Positions 44,911 through 52,882 of a stretch of DNA of 64,000 bases are shown here, in pieces. The stretch lies in the NCBI GenBank assembly GCA_017503075.1, contig JAFVTU010000019.1, forward strand, positions 1 to 64,000. Direction: 5' to 3'. The position numbers and the translations under genes are program-made. How positions within the stretch are numbered: position 1 is the first letter of the stretch; the number at the start of each line of letters is the position of its first letter. The notes under the pieces were generated by a model that ran no database searches, was not told where the DNA came from, and saw only the letters and a list, made by a program, of their open reading frames with translations. The stretch comes from Paludibacteraceae bacterium. GTDB taxonomy: Bacteria > Bacteroidota > Bacteroidia > Bacteroidales > Paludibacteraceae.

Positions 44911-45255
44911 ATGAAAAGACTAGTTATTTCCCTTTTGGCGATTATGCCGATGGCATTTATGCTCTCTACGGCAGAGGCAAAGCCTAACAAACAAAAAGTG
45001 GTATTGTATGTTTATCTACATTGCCAAGACTGCTGTGATAAGATCATGAAGAATATTCCTTTTGACAAGGATCTCAATCGTGGTGTCAAGGATATTGAGT
45101 TTGATATGGAGGCACAGACTGTTACGGTTACCTATGATGCAAACAAGACAGACGTTCCTGCTTTGCAAAAAGCATTTGCCAAGATTGGTAAACCTGCTAC
45201 AACCCACAAACCAGAGCATAACCAACACGAAGAGCATCACCATCATCATCATTAA
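44911..45255 (+). CDS. Periplasmic HMA metal-binding protein with His tail
   Basis: A 114-residue protein with a signal peptide (MKRLVISLLAIMPMAFMLSTAEA). The mature part is a heavy-metal-associated (HMA) fold: VVLYVYLHCQDCCDKIMKNI with metal ligands C38 and C41 (C42 adjacent), then GVKDIEFDMEAQTVTVTYD. The C-terminus is very His-rich: 11 of the last 19 residues starting from THKPEHNQHEE, ending in six His. It probably buffers or hands over a soft metal such as Cu, Zn or Ni in the periplasm. It follows the TonB receptor by 23 nt, a pairing I recall from other Bacteroidales. Confidence 0.87.
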   Translation: MKRLVISLLAIMPMAFMLSTAEAKPNKQKVVLYVYLHCQDCCDKIMKNIPFDKDLNRGVKDIEFDMEAQTVTVTYDANKTDVPALQKAFAKIGKPATTHKPEHNQHEEHHHHHH

Positions 45256-45273
45256 AAATAGAGCGATTAAGAT

Positions 45274-46632
45274 TTGAGTTTCAAGGAGTATCTACCATAT
45301 TACAAACGCAATCTTCGCGTGGCATTACCAGTGATGTTGACCCAATTGGGTGCATCGCTGGTAGGTTTTTTCGATTCTATTATGATTGGACATTATGCCA
45401 CAGTTGATTTAGCTGCGGTCAGTTTTGCCAATGCAATCTTCTTCACGGTCATGGTCTTTGCTATGGGGGCACTAATGGGTCTCACTCCGCTCGTGGGTAT
45501 TCAAGTGGGTGAAATGGCACAAACTACTGAAAATAAAAGCATTATTCAGCGTCGCATAGCATCGTTGTTTCAAAATGGAATGTTATTCACGATATTGCTG
45601 AGTGTATTGATGCTCATCCTATTGTCAGCGTGTATTCCTTTTTTAGATCGCTTTGGTCAAGATCCTGATGTGATCGAGGTGACAAGACCTTACTATATCC
45701 TCATTGTCATATCGTTGGTACCATTTTTATTTTTCTCTTTCTTCAAGCAGTTTCTTGAGGGGTTGGGTAATACCATGGTGGCTATGGTCATCACTCTGCT
45801 GATGAATGGACTCAATATCTTGCTCAATTGGGTATTTATCTATGGCAATTGGGGCTTTGAACCAATGGGAGCTACGGGAGCAGGTATAGGTTCACTCATT
45901 TCTCGTATAGGTATGCCACTCTGTTTCTGGGCGGTTATGGCTTTTCACAAAGAGTGGAAACAGTATCTCAGTATGGCATGGAAGCGTTTCTCATGGCAGC
46001 ATATTTGTGAACTAGCTAAGATTGGTTTTCCTATAGGGGGTCAAACTTTGTTAGAAACCTTCCTCTTTACCGCATCTTTTGTTATCATTGGTTGGATTAG
46101 TAAGGAAGCGCTAGCGGCACATCAGGTGGCCAATCAAATTGCGGACATGACGTTTATGTTGGCGCTTGGTATCGGTTCTGCTACTACTATCCGAGTTTCC
46201 CACCAATTAGGTGAAGGCAACCTTCATGGAGTACGTATGGCTAGCAACGCCAGTATTCACCTTGTACTATTGATGAATACGATTGGTGCTGCGCTGATGA
46301 TAGGATTGCGTGATTATATACCTATTTTATTTACTGAAGATCAAGAAGTTATTGCAATTGCTTCTCAACTCATTGTGGTTGCAGGACTCTTTCAGTATGC
46401 TGACGGACTGCAAGCTGTTGGTGCTGCTATGTTGCGTGGTATAACTGATGTCAAAGTACCAATGATAATAGCATTTGTAGCTTATATAGTTGTAGGATTA
46501 TCGGTCGGATTATTATGCGCTTTCCCATTACAAATGGGAGCTGTGGGAATTTGGATAGGTTTCATTTGTGGGCTGGCACTAGCTGCTACTTGTTTTCATA
46601 CTCGTTTCCGCAGGAAATGCAAACAACTTTAA
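45274..46632 (+). CDS. MATE-family multidrug efflux transporter
   Basis: A 452-residue inner-membrane protein with 12 predicted membrane segments, belonging to the MATE/NorM family: N-terminal RVALPVMLTQLGASLVGFFDSIMIG, mid-region GLGNTMVAMVITLLMNGLNILLNWVFIYG, and second-half repeat AKIGFPIGGQTLLETFLFTASFVIIG. These export cationic drugs in exchange for Na+ or H+. The start is a TTG at 45274; the next Met is at residue 20 inside the first membrane segment, so TTG is preferred. It follows the HMA gene by 18 nt and may be cotranscribed. Confidence 0.92.
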   Translation: MSFKEYLPYYKRNLRVALPVMLTQLGASLVGFFDSIMIGHYATVDLAAVSFANAIFFTVMVFAMGALMGLTPLVGIQVGEMAQTTENKSIIQRRIASLFQNGMLFTILLSVLMLILLSACIPFLDRFGQDPDVIEVTRPYYILIVISLVPFLFFSFFKQFLEGLGNTMVAMVITLLMNGLNILLNWVFIYGNWGFEPMGATGAGIGSLISRIGMPLCFWAVMAFHKEWKQYLSMAWKRFSWQHICELAKIGFPIGGQTLLETFLFTASFVIIGWISKEALAAHQVANQIADMTFMLALGIGSATTIRVSHQLGEGNLHGVRMASNASIHLVLLMNTIGAALMIGLRDYIPILFTEDQEVIAIASQLIVVAGLFQYADGLQAVGAAMLRGITDVKVPMIIAFVAYIVVGLSVGLLCAFPLQMGAVGIWIGFICGLALAATCFHTRFRRKCKQL

Positions 46633-46749
46633 CAAGTTTAATCTTCGGTTTCAAACTAAATCCACATTCTGAACACAATTTGATAGTAATCCAAGACTCG
46701 CTTGGGTTGCTAAGTCAAGTATGCAATTTTAGAAATGAAACGCGCCGAA

Positions 46750-46781
46750 TTTGTTCATATCAAAAAAAAGCACTACCTTTG
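46750..46781 (+). promoter_or_regulatory. Promoter of the YidE-type transporter gene
   Basis: -33 TTTG at 46750-46753 and -7 TACCTTTG at 46774-46781, 20 bp apart, with a poly-A spacer. Confidence 0.85.
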
Positions 46782-46817
46782 CACTATATTTGATAAAATG
46801 AAATATTGATATTATTT

Positions 46818-48479
46818 ATGAATTGGTTGAATAGTCTGTTTTTTGGTAGTGGTGTTCCGCATTCTATATTTATTCTAACAGTAGCTATTGCTTGTGGTAT
46901 CTATTTAAGTCACCGATTGAAATTCAAGGGAATTACTTTAGGAATCACTTGGATTCTCTTTTGCGCTATTGCCATGTCGCATTTTGGGATGCATCTAGAT
47001 CCTATCGTAGAGACATTCGCGAAGGATTTTGGTTTGATTTTGTTTGTATATTCGATTGGATTACAGGTTGGACCAAGTTTTTTCTCCTCATTTGGCAAGG
47101 GTGGCATCAAACTCAATATATTAGCAGCCAGTATCGTATTATTGGGTTGCGCGACTGCCTACTTGATTCATCTTTTATCCGGTGAAGATATTGCCACCAT
47201 GACGGGTGTGTTGTGTGGTGCAGTAACTAACACACCAGGATTAGGTGCCGCCCAACAGGCCTTTACCGATATTACTGGCGAAATAAACCCAAATATAGCA
47301 AGTGGTTATGCAATGGCATACCCATTGGGTGTCGTAGGTATTATTGCTGTGATATTAATCATGCGTGGTATTTTTAATATAAAAATAGAAAAAGAGGAGG
47401 CACGTGTAGAAGCAGAGAGTGAAGTACAACAAGAAATAGAATATATTGACATATTACTTACTAATCCACAAGTAGAGGGATCATATATCCGTGATTTAAG
47501 CCAACTGTGCCATATGAATCTGATTGTTTCCCGATTAATTCATCCCGATGGTGAAGATGAGTTACCAGATGTGGACACTGTGTTACATGTAGGTGATCGT
47601 ATTCGCATCGTAGTGGATAAGGAAAATATGAAGAGTGTTTTACTGCTTGGCATGGAAACATCATTACCCACTAACCATAAGGCAAATGCGCATTTAGTGT
47701 CTCGCCATGTGGTAGTGACGAAAGCAGAATTAAATGGCAAACGAATAGGAGATCTAAATGTAAGAGCCACTTACCATGTATCTATCACACGTATCAGACG
47801 TGCAGGTGTTGAGTTGTTAGCCACACGTGATCTACGTTTGCAATTAGGTGACCGTATCACAGTGGTAGGCGAAGAACGTGCAGTAGATAAGGTGGAAAAA
47901 CTATTTGGTAATTCTACAAAGCGATTGGATGTACCGAATTTGGCATCAATCTTTTTGGGGCTTGCATTGGGCGTGGCAGCCGGATTGGTACCAATAATGT
48001 TACCTGGTTTGGGGCAACCATTCAAACTGGGTATAGCTGGCGGATCGTTGATAGCTGCTATTCTCATGAGTAGCTTTGGCCCAAAAATTCATATTATCAC
48101 CTACACAACAAGTAGCGCTAATTTGATGATTAGAGAAATCGGCATCGCCATGTTCTTAGCTGCTGTTGGCTTTGGTGCGGGTAAAACCTTTATCTCTACT
48201 CTAATTGAAGGAGGATATGTCTGGATTGGATATGGTGTAATTATTACCTTATTACCACTATTGATTGTTGGAGTGATTGCTCGATTGTGGCTCAAATTAG
48301 ATTATTTTTCACTTATGGGGTTACTTGCAGGTAGTAGCACTAACCCACCAGCGTTGGCTTATTCCACTACCGTATCATCAGCCAACGATCGAGCTGCAGT
48401 GGTGTATTCTACAGTTTACCCTCTCACTATGTTCCTCCGCGTATTAACGGGGCAATTGATGATATTATTATTTTTGTAG
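46818..48479 (+). CDS. AspT/YidE/YbjL-type transporter with two RCK_C domains
   Basis: A 553-residue inner-membrane protein. Two sets of about five membrane segments flank two cytoplasmic TrkA_C (RCK_C) domains (about 205-285 and 290-370: VEGSYIRDLSQLCHMNLIVSRL and LNGKRIGDLNVRATYHVSITRIRRAG). The membrane halves carry the duplicated YidE signatures GAVTNTPGLGAAQQA and AGSSTNPPALAYSTT. Relatives include aspartate:alanine antiporters; the substrate of this one is unknown. A TTG at 46806 would add four residues; the ATG at 46818 gives MNWLNSLFFG and is preferred. Confidence 0.9.
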   Translation: MNWLNSLFFGSGVPHSIFILTVAIACGIYLSHRLKFKGITLGITWILFCAIAMSHFGMHLDPIVETFAKDFGLILFVYSIGLQVGPSFFSSFGKGGIKLNILAASIVLLGCATAYLIHLLSGEDIATMTGVLCGAVTNTPGLGAAQQAFTDITGEINPNIASGYAMAYPLGVVGIIAVILIMRGIFNIKIEKEEARVEAESEVQQEIEYIDILLTNPQVEGSYIRDLSQLCHMNLIVSRLIHPDGEDELPDVDTVLHVGDRIRIVVDKENMKSVLLLGMETSLPTNHKANAHLVSRHVVVTKAELNGKRIGDLNVRATYHVSITRIRRAGVELLATRDLRLQLGDRITVVGEERAVDKVEKLFGNSTKRLDVPNLASIFLGLALGVAAGLVPIMLPGLGQPFKLGIAGGSLIAAILMSSFGPKIHIITYTTSSANLMIREIGIAMFLAAVGFGAGKTFISTLIEGGYVWIGYGVIITLLPLLIVGVIARLWLKLDYFSLMGLLAGSSTNPPALAYSTTVSSANDRAAVVYSTVYPLTMFLRVLTGQLMILLFL

Positions 48480-48502
48480 ATACTCACACAAGGTAACACA
48501 AT

Positions 48503-49399
48503 ATGAAAAAAGTATTGATTTTATTACTGAATTTAATTGGTTTGACCGTTTCCGCAGAAGTGATTACAATGGATTTGAGTACAGCAACGGACATGGCATC
48601 AAATCCAGTGAAATATAGCACCGTATTTGGCAGTGGTTACTACGATGTTACAGATGTATGGGATAGCACGTACAACGATGGAGGTATGCATCAATTTATC
48701 TACACAAATGATGGACAATTCAAGCTTTCCCACCTACTTAGTTTGGCATCATATGGCGGTATGAGTTGGGAAGGATTTACACTCTCCAAAGTTTCGCAAG
48801 ATACTGCTAATGTATTCGGTTGCGTGGCTAATGGAGGAGTCGCAGGAAAAGGAACACCTTATGCAATTGGTTACTACTCAGATTGGGTGACAGAGTCACT
48901 AGGTTATTCATCAAATATCATTCTTTTCGACCAATATTACTATCCTGAACATGTCTATATCTGCCAAAATAGCAATACAATGGAGGCCATAACACACGGT
49001 GGAATATTTAATGCAAAAATATTTGATAATTGTGACACATTATCTCTTATCATTAGCGCATTAGATAGCAGTTGGCAAGAAATAGAAAGTATCACATATT
49101 ATTTGGCTGTGGACGGAAAGAAGAATAACGGATGGGAGAAAGTATCGCTAACAACTTTAGGTAAAGCTGCGGGGGTAAGTTTTCGCATGGCAACGACCGA
49201 CATGGGGAGTTATGGAGCCAATACACCGATGTATTTTGCACTAGATGGTTTGACTGTAAATACGGAGCACCCCACTAATACTCAGGACATTTACACTGCA
49301 ACGTCAACAAAAAAAAGACAAATGATAATCATAAATTCACATCTAACAATTTTATCTGAAGGAGAATTATATACATTGTTTGGGCAACGCATAAAATAA
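48503..49399 (+). CDS. DUF4465 secreted protein with short sorting-like C-terminus
   Basis: A 298-residue protein with a signal peptide (MKKVLILLLNLIGLTVSA). The body matches the DUF4465 family (SGYYDVTDVWDSTYNDGG, SWEGFTLSKVSQDT, YITYYLAVDG-like and PMYFALDGL segments), a beta-sandwich domain of secreted Bacteroidota proteins with unknown function. The C-terminus ends LYTLFGQRIK, which matches only the first half of the motif that ends the amidases and the GHL10 protein (MYDVLGR), so the sorting motif is short or truncated. It follows the transporter by 23 nt. Confidence 0.85.
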   Translation: MKKVLILLLNLIGLTVSAEVITMDLSTATDMASNPVKYSTVFGSGYYDVTDVWDSTYNDGGMHQFIYTNDGQFKLSHLLSLASYGGMSWEGFTLSKVSQDTANVFGCVANGGVAGKGTPYAIGYYSDWVTESLGYSSNIILFDQYYYPEHVYICQNSNTMEAITHGGIFNAKIFDNCDTLSLIISALDSSWQEIESITYYLAVDGKKNNGWEKVSLTTLGKAAGVSFRMATTDMGSYGANTPMYFALDGLTVNTEHPTNTQDIYTATSTKKRQMIIINSHLTILSEGELYTLFGQRIK

Positions 49400-49422
49400 T
49401 TACGCAAAAAAATAGCAAAAAA

Positions 49423-49454
49423 TTTGTTAGTTTCAGAAAATTGCAGTATCTTTG
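49423..49454 (+). promoter_or_regulatory. Promoter of ftsB with overlapping inverted repeat
   Basis: -33 TTTG at 49423-49426 and -7 TATCTTTG at 49447-49454, 20 bp apart. The -7 box is inside the left arm of a perfect 11-bp inverted repeat (CAGTATCTTTG at 49444-49454, CAAAGATACTG at 49466-49476) that straddles the expected transcription start. Confidence 0.82.
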
Positions 49455-49515
49455 CGGAAAAATCACAAAGATACTGTGTTTTTTTTTGCGGTAATTAACT
49501 ATAAACCTAAATAAT

Positions 49516-49812
49516 ATGAAACAAGATGATTTTTCGAAAAAAGTACGCAAGGTGCTGCTTAACAAGTACTCAATCACGCTGTATATATTTGCAGTATTGT
49601 TTTTGTTTGTAGGCGAGCAAGGATTAATCAACCAAATTGCTCGCAAACGAGAAATTCGCCAAACACAACAAGAAATAGAGCGAGTCACTGCAGAAACGAA
49701 ACAATCAGAAAATCTATTACGATCGTTGGACAATAAGGATAGTCTTGAACGCTTCGCACGAGAGCAATACAAGATGCATACCAACGAAGAAACTATCTAT
49801 TTGGTGGAATAA
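49516..49812 (+). CDS. FtsB/DivIC septum formation initiator
   Basis: A 98-residue division protein: a short cytoplasmic tail, one membrane segment (about 19-38: YSITLYIFAVLFLFVGEQGL), then a periplasmic coiled coil (about 40-75: KREIRQTQQEIERVTAETKQ) and the FtsB-like end RFAREQYKMHTNEETIYLVE. FtsB/DivIC links FtsL and FtsQ in the divisome. The length and layout are typical. It is the first gene of a group with a small membrane protein and a LacI-type regulator. Confidence 0.93.
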   Translation: MKQDDFSKKVRKVLLNKYSITLYIFAVLFLFVGEQGLINQIARKREIRQTQQEIERVTAETKQSENLLRSLDNKDSLERFAREQYKMHTNEETIYLVE

Positions 49813-49827
49813 TCATAGCACAAAAAG

Positions 49828-49995
49828 ATGAAATGGAGTAACACTTTACTAATTGTAGGCATGGTAGTACTGACCACAGGGGCTATGATGAGTATTATGA
49901 AATTACACCCCTATTCAGATTATGTATTAATAGCAGGAGCTATCATCATTATCTTTCGTAGTGCCATTAAAAATAGAGGGAAACATCTAGAATAA
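49828..49995 (+). CDS. Small two-segment membrane protein (55 aa)
   Basis: A 55-residue ORF from ATG 49828 to TAA 49995, beginning MKWSNTLLIVGMVVLTTG and ending KNRGKHLE. Two membrane segments (about 6-24 and 31-45) are joined by KLHPYSDY. The hairpin with a charged loop resembles small Bacteroidota membrane proteins and the membrane hairpin of GldL, but it is too short to assign. It sits between ftsB (15 nt upstream) and the LacI-type regulator (7 nt downstream), so it is probably expressed with ftsB and may be division-related by context only. Confidence 0.75.
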   Translation: MKWSNTLLIVGMVVLTTGAMMSIMKLHPYSDYVLIAGAIIIIFRSAIKNRGKHLE

Positions 49996-50002
49996 TTTCT
50001 AT

Positions 50003-51004
50003 ATGAAAGCGATTACAATCAAAGATATTGCGCGTGAGATAGGAGTATCTGTTTCTACCGTAAGTAGAGCCCTGCAGAACCATCCTGACATCAGCGAGCA
50101 AACCAAAGAGTTAGTGCGCAAATGTGCTCAAAGATTACATTATAAGCCCAACTTGATGGCAAGCAATCTGCGCACTAGTAAGAACACCACTATCGGAGTG
50201 GTAATCCCCGAATTGAATCACCATTTCTTTGCATCCATTTTGGATGGTATAGAACAGACTGCGAATGATTCTGGCTACAACATTCTCATATGTCAATCCA
50301 GTGAAAAATATGAAAAGGAAGAGCAAGCTATACAAATGTTGCTTACTAGCCGAGTCGCAGGCATTTTAATTGGGATTAGCAAGGAAACTATCCATTTGCA
50401 ACATCTACAAGATATTATAGATAGTGGTATCCCATTAGTACTCTACGACCGACCATGTCCATCTCTGCAATGTGATCAGGTTGTCTCTGACGATTATGCT
50501 GGTGCTTATAATGCCGTGGAGTATCTAATTCAAACGGGCTGTAAACGAATTATGTATTTTTCCTCTCCTATGCAACTTGAAGTTGCCCATCGTCGATACC
50601 AAGGATGGAGAGATGCATTGTTGCATTATGGGCTAAGCACAGACAATGGTGCAATTCTCACATGTGACACACGAGCTCAGGCTATTATTGAAACGCCTAA
50701 TGTAATGAAAAAATCCGATAGGCCCGACGCTATTTTTTGTGTTAATGACAATTGTGCAGCAGGAGTGCTCTATGCTGCACAAATATTAGGACTACAAATT
50801 CCGAATGATGTATCCATATGTGGTTTCTCGGACGCACCATTATGCCGCACCTCATCACCCATGCTTACAACCGTAGAGCAACACGGATGGGAAATAGGTC
50901 GCAGAGCAATGCAACGACTCCTAAAACGACTAGATGGAGAACAACGCATAGCACAAACAGAAATGGTTGCCACCGACCTCATTGTACGCGAAACAACGAA
51001 ATAA
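50003..51004 (+). CDS. LacI-family transcriptional regulator
   Basis: A 333-residue sugar-responsive repressor or activator. The LacI HTH and hinge are at the N-terminus (TIKDIAREIGVSVSTVSRAL, about 4-23, then HYKPNLMASNLRTSKN), followed by a periplasmic-binding-type sensor domain (about 60-330: TIGVVIPELNHHFFASILDGIE, LVLYDRPCP, AIFCVNDNCAAGVLYAAQILG, GFSDAPL). The effector is unknown. The downstream GH65-type N-domain suggests a disaccharide such as maltose or trehalose, but the catalytic part of that enzyme is missing. It follows the 55-residue membrane protein by 7 nt. Confidence 0.93.
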   Translation: MKAITIKDIAREIGVSVSTVSRALQNHPDISEQTKELVRKCAQRLHYKPNLMASNLRTSKNTTIGVVIPELNHHFFASILDGIEQTANDSGYNILICQSSEKYEKEEQAIQMLLTSRVAGILIGISKETIHLQHLQDIIDSGIPLVLYDRPCPSLQCDQVVSDDYAGAYNAVEYLIQTGCKRIMYFSSPMQLEVAHRRYQGWRDALLHYGLSTDNGAILTCDTRAQAIIETPNVMKKSDRPDAIFCVNDNCAAGVLYAAQILGLQIPNDVSICGFSDAPLCRTSSPMLTTVEQHGWEIGRRAMQRLLKRLDGEQRIAQTEMVATDLIVRETTK

Positions 51005-51023
51005 TATATTAGATTTATAAGAC

Positions 51024-51782
51024 ATGTTACAATACAATAATTGGACTATTGAGCAAACAGAATGGTTACCCGAAGAGGAGGCTATCATTGAGCAGCAATT
51101 AACCTTCTCTAATGACTACCTATGTCAAACGGCACACTTTGAAGAATTTTATTCCCACCCTCAGCGTTTGTGCACATATATCAAAGGCATTGATAATCCT
51201 ATTCTCAACATATCTGGCATCTCCATACGCTTACATGATGAACGTCTTGATTTAGCGACATGGAATGTTAAAGAGTTCTACCGCTGTTTACACAAGAATC
51301 AGCCTTTACTTGAGCGTAAATTCTGCGCAACTTCGCCAAAAGGGGCAACCCTTCGTGTACATGCAAAACGCCAATTAATGCCACAACGCGAAGTAATGTT
51401 AGTAGAATATGAAGTTACGTCCGAGAACTACAACGGTCCAATCTCATTACTAGCAATGTTAGGCGGTAGCGAGAATGTTCAAAATTGGTATCCTTTAATG
51501 AATCATCTAGGTGCTAATCAATGTTGGCTATGGCTACAATTACATGATATAGATATACAACTATGTTATGCTATGTCCTGGCAAGTTCTTCACAACAACT
51601 GCCCAATTGAACGTCGCCCTATAAAAATAGAGAAACCACACACCATAGGATATTCTTTAACTACGAAAATTAAAGCAGGCGAGAGTTGCCTACTACGGAA
51701 ATATGTAGCAGTTGTAGATTCACGCTACCATAAAAAAGAAAACCTAATTATGGATGCTATAAAATGCTTGACAAACTTGTAA
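51024..51782 (+). CDS. Stand-alone GH65-type N-terminal domain (no catalytic barrel)
   Basis: A 252-residue protein resembling the N-terminal beta-sandwich of family 65 glycoside phosphorylases (maltose, trehalose or kojibiose phosphorylase): FSNDYLCQTAHFEE (the usual NGYLG...FEE step), TYIKGI, ISIRLHDERLDLATWNVKEFYRCL and ENYNGPISLLAMLGG. Full GH65 enzymes are about 750 residues with an alpha/alpha barrel carrying a catalytic Glu; here the protein ends after the N-domain and ruvC follows with a 19-nt overlap, so no barrel is encoded. It may be a decayed enzyme or a sugar-binding/sensor partner for the LacI regulator upstream. No signal peptide. Confidence 0.7.
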   Translation: MLQYNNWTIEQTEWLPEEEAIIEQQLTFSNDYLCQTAHFEEFYSHPQRLCTYIKGIDNPILNISGISIRLHDERLDLATWNVKEFYRCLHKNQPLLERKFCATSPKGATLRVHAKRQLMPQREVMLVEYEVTSENYNGPISLLAMLGGSENVQNWYPLMNHLGANQCWLWLQLHDIDIQLCYAMSWQVLHNNCPIERRPIKIEKPHTIGYSLTTKIKAGESCLLRKYVAVVDSRYHKKENLIMDAIKCLTNL

Positions 51783-52384
51783 AGGAACATATTATCTTAG
51801 GTATTGATCCCGGCACTCTCTATATGGGATATGCGCTATTGCATACGTATGGCAGCAAAGTTGACATATTAGACTTTGGTGTATATGATGTACACAAATT
51901 AGAAGATCAATACGCTCGTTTGCAACGCGAGTTTTTCTTTTTACAAGAATTAATTGACAAATACCATCCTAGTATTTTAGCTATTGAATCACAATTTGTG
52001 GATAAGAATCCACAAACAATGATTAAGATTGTTCATGCACAAGGAGTAGCTATTGCAGCGGCTCTTTCTAAGGATGTTCCTATACAAGAATATTCACCAA
52101 TGAAGATAAAGATGGCTATCACAGGAAATGGACATGCATCAAAAGAGCAAGTAGCTGGGATGTTGCAACATTTCTTCCATATATCAGAAGATGCTATGCC
52201 TAAGAAAATGGATGCCACTGACGCACTTGGTATTGCATATTGCCATTATCTTCAACTAGGCACGCCTCTCCGTGAAAAAGGTGCAAAAGATTGGACCACA
52301 TTTGCTAAAAAAAGAGGTTTAATAGAAAAACAAACATCAACCCCAAACGAGCGATTACGCGCAATGTTGCACAACAAAAAATAA
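51764..52384 (+). CDS. ruvC: Crossover junction endodeoxyribonuclease RuvC
   Basis: Resolves Holliday junctions with RuvAB. The four acidic catalytic residues are visible: D15 (LGIDPGT), E75 (AIESQF), D150 and D153 (DATDALGIAYCH). The length (206) is slightly above the usual 160-190 because of a C-terminal tail (KDWTTFAKKRG...RLRAMLHNKK) seen in other Bacteroidota. The ATG at 51764 overlaps the end of the preceding gene by 19 nt; no later ATG comes before the catalytic D15. Confidence 0.96.
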   Translation: MLDKLVKEHIILGIDPGTLYMGYALLHTYGSKVDILDFGVYDVHKLEDQYARLQREFFFLQELIDKYHPSILAIESQFVDKNPQTMIKIVHAQGVAIAAALSKDVPIQEYSPMKIKMAITGNGHASKEQVAGMLQHFFHISEDAMPKKMDATDALGIAYCHYLQLGTPLREKGAKDWTTFAKKRGLIEKQTSTPNERLRAMLHNKK

Positions 52385-52421
52385 AGAAACATCTATTTTT
52401 TCAAAAATTCAATCCCTAATA

Positions 52422-52453
52422 TTTGGTGTTTTGATTTTTTTGTAGTACCTTTG
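52422..52453 (+). promoter_or_regulatory. Promoter of the ferredoxin gene
   Basis: -33 TTTG at 52422-52425 and -7 TACCTTTG at 52446-52453, 20 bp apart, in the gap after ruvC. Confidence 0.85.
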
Positions 52454-52512
52454 CAGCCGATATCTAATAATACTGAAAATTTTAAATAAATTAACAATAA
52501 AATCAAATTATT

Positions 52513-52680
52513 ATGGCTTACATGATTTCTGAAGATTGTATCGCATGCGGTACATGTATTGATGAGTGTCCAATGGGCGCAATTTCTGAGGGTGACATTT
52601 ACACTATTGATCCTGAGTTATGCACCGAATGTGGCACTTGTGCTGATGTATGCCCAAGTGGTGCGATTTCAAAAGGATAA
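52513..52680 (+). CDS. 2[4Fe-4S] ferredoxin
   Basis: A 55-residue ferredoxin with two CxxCxxCxxxCP motifs: the first at C9, C12, C15, C19 (EDCIACGTCIDECP) and the second near C36-C46 (LCTECGTCADVCP). It is a soluble low-potential electron carrier typical of anaerobic Bacteroidota. It has its own promoter 60 nt upstream and a strong terminator 24 nt downstream, so it is a single-gene transcript. Length is normal for clostridial-type ferredoxins. Confidence 0.97.
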   Translation: MAYMISEDCIACGTCIDECPMGAISEGDIYTIDPELCTECGTCADVCPSGAISKG

Positions 52681-52703
52681 ATTGCATATTTGGTAAAATC
52701 AGG

Positions 52704-52735
52704 ATCCTCAAGCAAAAATGCTTGAGGATTTTTTG
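52704..52735 (+). terminator. Rho-independent terminator after the ferredoxin gene
   Basis: Perfect 11-bp stem ATCCTCAAGCA/TGCTTGAGGAT with an AAAA loop (52704-52729), then a run of six Ts. Confidence 0.93.
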
Positions 52736-52773
52736 TATATATCATGGCATATTTCAAAAAAAAAATCGCTACT

Positions 52774-52805
52774 ATTGCATATATGCAATATTTTTCGTAC
52801 CTTTG
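52774..52805 (+). promoter_or_regulatory. Promoter of the envelope and partition gene run
   Basis: -33 ATTG at 52774-52777 (one base from TTTG) and -7 TACCTTTG at 52798-52805, 20 bp apart. It probably drives the genes from 52883 onwards, which are closely packed to 62267. Confidence 0.75.
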
Positions 52806-52882
52806 CGCAATTTTACGACTTTAATACATTGAAGTAAGATCGAATATTATATATCATGAGCATTAACAAAATAACAATAACA

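Noticed and set aside
46515..46793. 92-residue ORF overlapping the end of the MATE gene
   Set aside because: It is out of frame with the MATE gene, runs into the promoter at 46750-46781, and shows no domain.
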